In this document: piece after piece, positions 46,301-53,872 of the stretch
Position numbering within the stretch: the stretch's first letter is position 1
Layout of the letters: each line of letters opens with the position of its first letter
Source: Porphyra umbilicalis
Taxonomy: Eukaryota; Rhodophyta; Bangiophyceae; Bangiales; Bangiaceae
Direction of reading: 5' to 3'
DNA length: 53,872 nucleotides
Assembly (NCBI GenBank): GCA_002049455.2
Contig: KV919183.1
Coordinates: 1-53,872, forward strand
The notes under the pieces: generated by a model
Database searches by the model: none
What the model was told of the DNA's origin: nothing
Seen by the model: the letters and a program-made list of their open reading frames with translations, nothing else
Program-made: the position numbers and the translations under genes

Positions 46301-47182
46301 CTATCGGACCAAGGGCCCCAGTTCATGTCGAACTTCTTCATCGCTGTGATGAAAATGCTTGGCATTGAAACGGTTCGCACCACGGCGTATCATCCCCAAA
46401 CCAATGGGCAAGTCGAACGGTACAACCGTACCATGGCTACTCAGCTGCGACACTACGTCGCCGACGACCCATCACGATGGGATGAGCTACTCCCGGTAAT
46501 CACCATGGCGAATAATAGCCAACCACATCGGTCGACGGGCATCGCCCCATTTGAGCTTGTTATCCCAAGGCGGATCCCCAACCTCACGGTTCGCAACTTG
46601 CCCCCGGGCACTCCGCTTACCAAGAAGGGAACGCTCAAGGATGGGTCACCCCTAGCTCGCAAGCGCGAGTTCATGGCCCGCCTGCGCAAGCAGATCCCCA
46701 TCGTGGTCGAGGCCTTGCGTAAGACGCAACAACGTTACAAACGTAACTTCGACCATCGTGTCGCAACCCGCAATGCGGACGTCAAGATCGGCGACTACGT
46801 ATACACGACCAACCACGATCGGCAAAACAAGCTGCAAAGCAAAGCCATTGGCCCCTTCGTGGTCGTTGACGCCGATGCGGACGCCTCCACGTTTGTCATT
46901 GAGATTGACGGCGAGGAGAAACGCGTCAGCAGTGACCATGTCACCCCAGCTCCTCGTCCAACGACGACGGACACGGTTCCACACCCCCTGCTAGATGGTC
47001 TAGACCAACGCAAGTCACCACCGGCAACTGCCGATGAGTATGTGATCGACAAACTCCTAGGCTTACGCCAGACGGGTGACAGCTATAGCGCTACGGTGCG
47101 CTGGTTCGACTACGGGTCGAAGGACGACACTTGGGAACCCCTGGAGAACCTCCCCCGCAACCTGGTGGTGCATTTCCTTTGA
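43344..47182 (+). pseudogene. Chromovirus D Pol (PR-RT-RH-IN-chromodomain), one nonsense codon
   Basis: One frame from the frameshift site to TGA at 47180-47182, broken only by TGA at 43586-43588 in protease. The protease active site is DTGAGVNIV at 43493. RT has RFCVDYRRLN (near 44512), MPFGLTNAPATF and an intact YLDD at 44813-44824. RNase H has DVDACADQVG, TERECLGVVWA and TDHQALSWI. Integrase has HH (about 45919), CTTC, SVDIFGP, SDQGPQF and GQVERYNR, so the HHCC zinc site and DDE triad are complete. A GPF module lies near 46851. A chromodomain at about 47035-47170 (YVIDKLL, VRWFDYGSKDDTWEP) probably directs integration to modified chromatin. The nonsense replaces an Arg conserved in elements A and B. 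Confidence 0.95.
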
Positions 47183-47818
47183 CAGAAGAAGAAGCATGTA
47201 CCGGGGTACGAGTGGCAAACGCCAACGCGACGAAGTCGCCGACAGGCCGGGCTCACAACTGTGGCCAACATCGTCATGGACTCCACGTGGATACCCACTA
47301 TCCAACATGTCCATGTCACCGGTGACGGAGTTATCCACGCCGATGTCTCTTGGACAGAGTCAAGTACAGACGTTGCAATTAAGGATGTAATTCCTGTCGC
47401 GTGGCTCAAGTCCACTCTGCCGTCCATGACGCGCAACTTTGCGTATGATCCCCAACTTGCCTTGCGGCATTTCTCTCGGCTGAACCGTGTGTACGGCCCG
47501 TACACATATGTGTGGCCGAAATCCGCACAGGCGACACTGATCGGGAGCAATCCCCCTGTACCAGTGCTCCCCAACGGGTATCTGGTACCTCCGGTGCAAC
47601 ACTTGGACTCAGTCCTTCGACGCTTGGTAACAACCACAGAGGAAGCAACCGTGGTAATACCACAATGGACCAACACCAGTTGGTACGCTACTGCCATACG
47701 TGCATGTTTCGAGTACGAAGTGCTTTTGTCAGCAGACTCAAGGGATACAAATCCCACAACATGGGCCATGATGGCCTGCCACTTCCTTCATCGCTATGAC
47801 GATAAACAGAAAAACTGA
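47183..47818 (+). CDS. In-frame extension after pol D, resembling a DIRS-type polyprotein tail
   Basis: The pol frame stays open for 211 codons after the TGA at 47180 (TGA followed by CAG), ending TGA at 47816-47818. A separate start is possible at the ATG at 47276 (about 180 residues). Residues around RVYGPYTYVWPKSA, then GYLVPPVQHLDSVLRRL and ATVVIPQWTNTSWYATAI, follow the order FGP.T.DLFA...PP..L..VL..L...VVP.W....W that follows RNase H in DIRS/Ngaro polyproteins. The catalytic RNase H part is absent. Elements A and B have no such sense frame. It may be read through the stop, initiated internally, or be a lost fusion. The match is by motif only. Confidence 0.55.
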   Translation, partial: QKKKHVPGYEWQTPTRRSRRQAGLTTVANIVMDSTWIPTIQHVHVTGDGVIHADVSWTESSTDVAIKDVIPVAWLKSTLPSMTRNFAYDPQLALRHFSRLNRVYGPYTYVWPKSAQATLIGSNPPVPVLPNGYLVPPVQHLDSVLRRLVTTTEEATVVIPQWTNTSWYATAIRACFEYEVLLSADSRDTNPTTWAMMACHFLHRYDDKQKN

Positions 47819-47973
47819 GAAGTGGATACAAACATGTCAAACGACAAACAACAACAAGACGAAGAAACATCAACACCCTAAAAAGGCGTAAGACCCCGAC
47901 ATTGTGAACCCCACCCCCCCACCGGGGTCAACCGAGCAAGTCACTAAACAGTGAACCTCGCTACTCCTCGTCG
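47819..47973. other. Convergent gap between the pol D extension and aORF-D
   Basis: This 155-bp A-rich spacer separates sense and antisense frames that end toward each other. It is a plausible place for transcript ends of both, but no signal is clear. Confidence 0.35.
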
Positions 47974-50238
47974 TCACGACGACGCGAGTCCCGGAGGGAA
48001 TCGCGGCTCGCGCCAACACTGGCCGCCGACTCTGCGAGACACTACGCGCACGCGTGTTGCGCGCCGAGTGCGGAGCCCCCGTCGACGGGCCTCCGCCCTC
48101 GTGGGTCCGACGACCAAGGATGCTCTGCGCGTTGAACCGCGCCGGCGTGGCCTCTTCCTCTGGCTGGATACCTCGAGGTGCTGGGCGAAGCGCCCGTAGT
48201 TGGCCTCGCCGTAAACGGCGCGAGCCACGGCTTGCCCAATAATGGACAAAGCCGACTCGACACCCCGTCCGTCCGCGCGCTCAACAGCGGTATGCAAACC
48301 TGCGATCTGCTCGAACCAGGCGCTAGCCACCGCCGACAAGGCTGCCCCGCGGGGCGCGCGAACGCGTACATCGCGCGCGCGCGCCGACTTAACAAGGCAA
48401 CCGCCGCGGTGGACGACGCGCGGGTCGGCCAAGTGGCATCCACCGACCGGGGCGGAGATGGCGAGCGATCGCGCCGCGGTGAACACGGGCGGTAGCGGCC
48501 CTCTCGGGCGTCGCCAACGGCGTGAGCCCAGGTCCGACGACCACGACGCCACACCCCGGGATGGTTCGAAGTAATTCGAGCCATCGGGAGTGGCGCGTTC
48601 GGGTCCAACGCCCAGTCGAAATCGACACAAGGGTGGCGAAGGCAAAAGCCGTACTCCTTGGTCGGGTCGACCGTGACCCGCACCTGACGGGCTTCCCCGG
48701 AGTCGTGGTCGCGCCAGACGACGTCCTTAAGGACCTCCCGCCAGGGAAACGCCGTCACGGCTTGACGCATCTTGCCGTACAAGACGTACTTGGCTTCGCC
48801 GTCGGGCGGTCCTTCAACTTGGACGTATCCAAGCGTCGAAATGACGAAGCGTCTTCGTGTCCAAGTGGACGAAGAGCTTGTCCTCCTGCAGGGTGTGAAC
48901 CCACGCAGCAACTAAGTTGCAGTAGTACTCGGAGTACACCTCCTGCCAGACGGAGCTGTAGGCGTTGCGCAACGCATCCGCCAGGTACGACACCACTACG
49001 GGGGTCGCCACCCACAACCCCGTGTGGGGCTCCCACGCCGGGACAGGCGGAAGCCAACGGGACAAGTCGAACGCCCGTGGCGCACGGAGAAATCCAGCCG
49101 CCCACGGGTGGGCATCAACTCGCGACCGCGAAAGAAGCGCGTGTCAGCGGCCCGACGGTGGTCGGATGGGAACATCGGCAGCCGAAAGGGTTCGGCAACC
49201 CGGTAACCCGCGGACTGCGGTCATCCTCGACGTTGTCGTTCTCCTCGTGCTTCACCAGCGCGAGCTGCTCGAGGTACGGCTCCAGACCGGAGTCGTGCCC
49301 GAACGGGACCGAAAGGTCCTCGGCGAGAGCCCGCTTGAGGAAGACGGCCTTCGGCCAGTTGCGCAGCAAGCGGCAAAACGAGTTGGCCGCCGCCTCGATC
49401 GACTCTGTACCCTTCACAGGGAACATAAGCGCATTGGCGTACACCAAACGGTGGAACGGGTGCAAGGGAATTGGTACCGCACGACCTCGTTGCAAAACGA
49501 CATCACCTCGTATACACGACGCTGAGGTCCCTGGTTCCTAAAGTACGGGTCCCCATGGACCTCGGCCACGCGGTCGCCCGCGTGGTCCGGCAACCCGGCT
49601 TGCGCCATCACGTCGATGAAGTCGGGCAACGCCTCGTAGTGCGCGTAAACACGGCGCGTGTGCGCACGAGCGCGGTCGCGTACGCACATCTCGTACAGAC
49701 GGTTGTCGGTGACTCGCGGGACCCCATCGACCACCTCCACAGGGTTGGCGTGCACGTAGTACGAGCCGCGAGGCCGAAACTGGCGCAAGACCTCCGGGTC
49801 CGCGGAGCAATCCACTTCCGGATGGCCCCCCGTGGCGGCATGCGCCCCGTCGAAGGCCTCACTGCCACCGGCAACGCCGACGTCCACCGCCATCGCAGCT
49901 GAATCCGCCATCGCGTTGGCCGTTCGGGGGGTGTTTACCCTGGCCGTCGCCGCCGGGCTTGCCGCGCTTGCCGCCCTTGCCGCAGCGCTTGCCGCCCTTG
50001 CCGCCGTCGCCGCCGAGCTTGCCGCGCTTGCCGCCCTTGCCGCAGCGCTTGCCGCCCTTGCCGCCGTCGCCGCCGGGCTTGCCGCGCTTGCCGCCCTTGC
50101 CGCAGCGCTTGCCGCCCTTGCCGCCGTCGCCGTCGGGCTTGCCGCCCTTGCCGCCGTGCGCGCCGCCCCCCCCACCCCGCCCAAACCCACACTCACCGGG
50201 CCCACCACCTCGCGGTGTGCCACCTTGCGGCGGCGCAC
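47974..50238 (-). pseudogene. Antisense ORF of chromovirus D (aORF-D)
   Basis: The minus-strand coding region has at least three frame changes (near 49465, 49080-49110 and 48860, and again near 48530). It starts with 20-residue Ala-rich repeats (49950-50152), then MADSAAMAVDVG (49914), a conserved-looking block (RPRGSYYVHANPVEVVDG, YEALPDFIDVM), FCRLLRNWPKAVFL near 49360 that lines up with YFLRLLR-VAVFLPEP of aORF-B, then SYLADALRNAYSSVW, AFPWREVLKDVVW near 48740 (compare VPWGAVRRRLPY of B) and an Arg-rich C-terminus. Order, position and strand agree with aORF-A and aORF-B, though identity is low. Breaks could be mutations or, less likely, introns. Function unknown. Confidence 0.6.
49950..50152. 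repeat. 60-bp tandem repeat in aORF-D
   Basis: About 3.4 copies of a 60-bp GC-rich unit with one or two differences between copies. In the aORF frame it gives a 20-residue Ala/Ser repeat. The unit length is a multiple of three, so changes in copy number keep the frame. Another minus-strand frame gives a basic GKGGKR repeat. Confidence 0.9.
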
Positions 50239-50943
50239 CCCTACTCAACCTTGCCGTTAGGCAGCGACCTGTGCGTGAGCACGAAGACACGGGATGGCCC
50301 CGTGCCGACACAACGTGGACCCACACCCCGGCTTCCGCCGTGTCGTCGGGGGAGTCAACACCCCGACGAGGGCGGCGCCTGCCGTCCCGACGACAACCAC
50401 CCAGCTGGTGCTGCCCCGCGCGCACGCCTCGGTGCTAACCGGCCTGGAGGTGTGAACCCCACCCCCACGCTCGGCACCGCGGACCCGCGTCCCGGCTTTC
50501 GCCGTGTCGTCGGGGTAGTCAAACCCCCGACGAAGGATGCGCCACTCGGCGCCGACGACGGTTGCCCCAACACGTGTTGCACGACGCACCCGCGCACCAA
50601 CGGGTCTTAACCCCGACGCTCGTCGCCTGTCAACCGGCCGTCTGGCCACCACGCCGACACCGACGCCGACTCGCCTGCGAGGGCGCGCGTACGCGCAAGC
50701 GCCGGTCGGACCCGCAGCGTCAGCTGCCCGTCACCCACGCCCACGCGTGTGTGGCGGGACGGTCGCGACCGACGACGGCGAACCGCCACCTCCCCCCAAT
50801 CGGGACTGGGCGGCGCGCCCCCCCACGGCTCCCGCCGCCTGGGCGGTTGCGCTTGCGCGGGCCCGTAAGAGGCCGCGATCGCCCAATCGGGGTTCACCAT
50901 CCTCGGATCTCACCGGGACGGTTCGAATCTCGCGTTGGAGGTA
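50239..50943. other. Region between aORF-D start and 3' LTR, with a direct repeat
   Basis: A segment of about 75 bp (CGGCTT-CGCCGTGTCGTCGGGG, then GTCAA..CCCCGACGA) occurs at about 50328 and again at about 50491, 163 bp apart. This region would be the 5' leader of an antisense transcript. Just before the LTR the sequence TTGGAGGTA is a weak polypurine tract. Confidence 0.5.
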
Positions 50944-51338
50944 TGTAGCATATCTCTGCTACCAATTAGCAATTAGCCACGAATAGCCCCCTTGACTGGC
51001 CGAATCCACGGATGTGTGTGACTCGGCTTGTGGCACGCCCTTTGGGGGGTTACTTCCGCATTGTTGATTTTTTATTTGCTGGTTTGCTTGCCTGTCTTAT
51101 CTGTCTGCCGGCACTCATTACGATCGCTTGATCGGATGGTCGATCGACCAGTGCCGTTGTTTGTATTAAACCACCGTTGGTCCGGGGTCGCCGTCGTGGG
51201 CACCACCCGGCTCCCCATCGGATGCCCTTCAACAAAAGGTCTTTCTTCCTCGCCGCGTCGGCGATAGAACTCGCTTTATTGCTTGGCTACGGTCGGTCTC
51301 AGTATACTGGTAATTGAATCAACGTTATCAATACCACA
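50944..51338 (+). repeat. 3' LTR of chromovirus D
   Basis: 395 bp, about eight mismatches to the 5' LTR, same TGT...ACA ends, followed by the target duplication ACTAC at 51339-51343. It could also promote antisense transcription toward aORF-D; that is inference. Confidence 0.97.
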
Positions 51339-52600
51339 ACTACTGCTGAGTCAGAAGTGTGACTAGGAGACCGTCATCTATTGAGGGACGAGGCTCGACC
51401 GCCAGAAAGAAAGAGACCGTGCCATCGAGCAAGGGCAACGGAGCTCCGTCTGACGTCTGTGCGCGTACCTCTGAGTGATGCTACGAATGGTAAGCAGCCA
51501 TCCGCATGTTGCTAAAGAGACGAGTGGCCACGAAAGGAAGGAGTGGAGTGGCCCGCAGCCTGTGACATTGTGTTCCCAGCCCTTCTGACGAGGAAACCGC
51601 CGGGACTGAATCAGCCAATCACACCATTCTTGCCTCGCACGAGGCACCGCTGGCAGCTTTTCTACGCCGAATTCAGCCGCTGGAATGGCCTTGTGTACAC
51701 CAATGAAAAGAAGCATTGCTCCTGACCGTGTGCTGCCTGTGCGCCCCGCATCGTTGGTCCCAGATTATGGCGCTGCCTACACCACACACCCTCAACAGGC
51801 GGTGACGCGGCCACGCTCTCGCTTACTGGGGCCTAGAATTGGCACCATGTGGTGGACTCTCAGTTTGACAGGCGGACGTGAGGATGCGACGACGGGATGG
51901 AGGTGAGGCAGCCGCCTCGTCTTGGTCGCACTCGTGAGGTGGCCCGCAGGCTATACAGCCACAACTGCTGCGCGGATCCTCGCGGCCTCTCTCTCCCCCT
52001 ATTTCGGGTGGAGGGCCCGCCCCGATCAGAGGCTGGTCATTGGCTTCTGCCTCTAGCGGGGGCATCGCCACCATTTTCACTTGTGCGCCCTCGTGCGGGA
52101 CAGATTGTCAGCACCTGCATGCGCAGGACCCCACAGGAAGAGGGCCCTGACGGAGCCCTGTGGCCGGTGAACGGCCTCTGGGAGCAATGTGCTCATGTGA
52201 GCCTGTGGTGGCAGGGGCCTCGCCACTCTGCCCTCGCCTGATTCCCACAAAGATCCCACCGTCGCCTGCACCCACCCTCACCGCCAGCGCCCACCGTCGC
52301 TTGCGCCCCCACCGTCGCCCGTGGCCGCCATCGCCCATCATCGCCTGCGCCGCCGTCGCGTGCACCGCCGTCTTTCGCGCGCGCACTTTCCGCGCGCGAC
52401 TTTATTACCACTCATTGGTGCCTGCTTCGTTGGTCGGTTCTGCCGGGGCTCCCCCTGCAGCTGCCAGCGGGTGGCGCTCGTGCGCCCTGGACAGCGCGCG
52501 CTTTTCTTGCCCGCGTCTTGGGTCCACTTTTGGCCGCGGTGGCAGCGGGCTTGCCCCTGCTCCCCCGACCTCCTTTTGCTCCCCTCTAGCTCCCAGTTTT
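51339..52600. other. Right flank of chromovirus D, no supportable gene
   Basis: Moderate-GC DNA to about 52240, then GC-rich. Frames on both strands are under 160 codons and without motifs. Nothing recognisable. Confidence 0.35.
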
Positions 52601-52623
52601 TGTGACAGCGGCTGGCCGCGGCC

Positions 52624-53803
52624 GTGTTAGTGGCTGCCGCCGGCGGGTTTGCGGCTGCCGCCGGCGGGTTTGCGGCTGCTGCCGGCGGGTTTGTGGCGCC
52701 CGCGCTTTTTTCTTACGCCTCGGAGCCCTTCGCGGACGCCGCCTGGCCACCCCGCGGCGGCCGCTCGGGCTCCCGACGCCGGCGGATCGCGTGGTGGCGG
52801 GCAGCGGCTGCCGCCGGCAGGCGCGGCCAGCTGCCGCTGCCGGCTGCGACCGGGATCCTCGGGCAGCCAGTTGCCCCTACAAAAGGGCGGCTGCCGCTGC
52901 CTCCTGCGACCGCCATGCCCCGCATGAAGCGATTTGACAACACCACGCGGCGGAGGGAGCAGCAGAGACGGGAGCGCCAACGCGTCGCGCAGTGGGTGGC
53001 GGCAGTTGCCCCCCACTTCGACCACTGCCAGTGGCAGTGCTGCTGCCCACCGCCGCGACCAAGACCGGTGCAGCAAGGGGCGAGAGGCGAGCAGCCGCTT
53101 CCTGGAGGTAGGCGGCCAAGCCCAACAAGGAGGACGGGAGGACGACCGCCCGAACGCCAGCCGCCGAGCCCACCGCGGTGGACCGGCGGGCGACCGACAA
53201 GCCCGCCAAGGTCGGGGGGCGGCCTACCGCCCGACCGCCGACCGTCGAGCCCTCCGAGGTAGGGCGGCGGGCTGGCTCCCGACCGCTGACCGTCAAGCCC
53301 GCCGCGGTGGGAGGGCGCTCCGCCGAACGACCGCCAACCACCAAGCCCACCGCGGTGGACGGGCGGACGACCGTCAAGCCCGCCAAGGTGGGGGGGCGGT
53401 CCGCCACACGACTGCCGACTGCAAAGCCCACAACGGTAGACAAGCGGGCGACCACCAAGCCCTCCGAGGTGGAGCGGCGGCCCGCAACCCGACCGCCGAC
53501 CGTCGAGCCCACAACGGTGGACGAGCGAGCGACCACCAAGCCCGCCTAGGTGGAGCCGCGGCCCGCAACCCGACCGCCGACCATCGAGCCCGCCAAAGTG
53601 GAGCGGCGGCCCGCCGACCGATTTCTATCCACCAAACCCACCCCGGTGGACGGGCGGACGACCGTCGAGCCCGCAAAGGTGGGGGGCGGGCCGCCACGCG
53701 ACCAAAGACCGGCAAGCCCGCGGAGGTGGGAGAGCGGGCCGCCGCCCAACAACCTACCGCCGAGCCCGCGGAGGTGGGGGAGCGGACCGCCGCCGAACGG
53801 CTA
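52624..53803. repeat. GC-rich tandem repeat region, open in several frames
   Basis: The start has three copies of a 24-bp unit (AAAGGFAA on the plus strand, 52633-52695). From about 53178 one plus frame gives alternating units of 16 and 11 residues of the form KPxxVxGRxATRPPTV and KPTTVDxRATT, about 12 units, interrupted by TAG at 53547-53549. The minus strand is also open through the same DNA (for example 53539-52877), and a second plus frame is open to 53262, so strand and coding status are undecided. If coding, it would be a Pro/Thr-rich, basic, extensin-like repeat protein running off the window. Confidence 0.5.
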
Positions 53804-53872
53804 ACCTTCACGACTGCCGCATCTGCGGCGGCATCCACATCGGGCGCATCCTCTTTCTCACTCTTTGGCTTT

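Larger units (their letters stand above)
41078..51338 (+). mobile_element. Chromovirus D: complete Ty3/gypsy LTR retrotransposon with antisense ORF
   Basis: This is a 10261-bp element bounded by 395-bp LTRs that begin TGT and end ACA. The 5-bp target duplication ACTAC lies at 41073-41077 and 51339-51343. The LTRs differ at about eight positions (98% identity), so insertion is fairly recent. Order: 5' LTR, primer-binding site, gag, pol in the -1 frame with protease, RT, RNase H, integrase and chromodomain, an in-frame extension past the pol stop, then an antisense ORF up to about 700 bp before the 3' LTR. Copy-and-paste transposition through an RNA intermediate is the known mode of this family. 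One nonsense codon in protease suggests this copy cannot act alone. Confidence 0.97.

Noticed and set aside
41703..47818. Reading element D as a retrovirus with an env gene after pol
   Set aside because: The extension has no signal peptide, transmembrane segment or fusion-type region, and the chromodomain places the element among chromoviruses.
49859..50425. Basic GKGGKR-rich minus-strand frame as the real antisense gene
   Set aside because: It does not continue into the conserved block; the Ala-rich frame does.
50872..50943. tRNA-like A and B boxes (GCCCAATCGG and GGTTCGAATC) just before the 3' LTR of D
   Set aside because: The spacing is close to that of a tRNA, but the T-arm and acceptor stems do not pair, so this is not a tRNA gene.
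1..53872. CRISPR arrays or rRNA genes
   Set aside because: No regularly spaced identical repeats with unique spacers and no rRNA core motifs were seen.

Overview
The window looks like nuclear DNA of a GC-rich eukaryote. It carries three LTR retrotransposons of the Ty3/gypsy chromodomain lineage (chromoviruses), several cut-and-paste DNA transposon insertions, and few host genes. No operons, bacterial gene spacing or CRISPR arrays are visible. The GC-rich coding islands, a secreted glycine-rich protein and a cryptochrome/photolyase-like fragment would suit an alga such as a bangialean red alga, but the sequence alone does not fix the organism.

Layout. (1) Bases 1-23842 hold two old related chromoviruses in tandem, A (cut by the window start) and B, with a single LTR-like segment between them at about 7282-7586 and another at the end of B at about 23542-23842. 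Each has a sense pol, and B also keeps a gag remnant. Beyond pol lies a long antisense reading frame (here aORF) running toward pol. B is broken by a hAT-like insertion in integrase (11729-12577), a second hAT-like insertion in its aORF (15541-17779, exact 8-bp target duplication, itself containing a Tc1/mariner-like MITE), and a long-TIR element of about 2.8 kb (19167-21966) enclosing very GC-rich sequence. (2) Bases 23843-41077 are mostly anonymous DNA with GC-rich islands, fold-back elements, one clear gene (secreted four-repeat glycine-rich protein, minus strand, 34781-35518) and a frame-broken cryptochrome-DASH-like fragment (about 38052-38425). (3) Bases 41078-51338 are a complete chromovirus D with 395-bp LTRs, a 5-bp target duplication, a probable primer-binding site, an intact gag, a -1 frameshift site, a nearly intact pol ending in a chromodomain, a 211-codon in-frame extension past the pol stop that resembles the tail of DIRS-type polyproteins, and an antisense ORF. 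(4) Bases 51339-53872 are flanking DNA ending in a tandem repeat array open in several frames.

The most interesting system is the aORF. Three separate chromoviruses carry an antisense frame convergent with pol and starting near the 3' LTR. In A and B it shares clear protein blocks in the same order. In D the similarity is weaker but the position, the Ala-rich start and some motifs agree. In B the antisense frame is preserved exactly when the hAT insertion and its target duplication are discounted, so it was one gene before the insertion. Antisense ORFs are known in plant Tat/Ogre-type Ty3 elements and antisense genes in some retroviruses (for example HTLV-1 HBZ), but I do not recognise this protein family.
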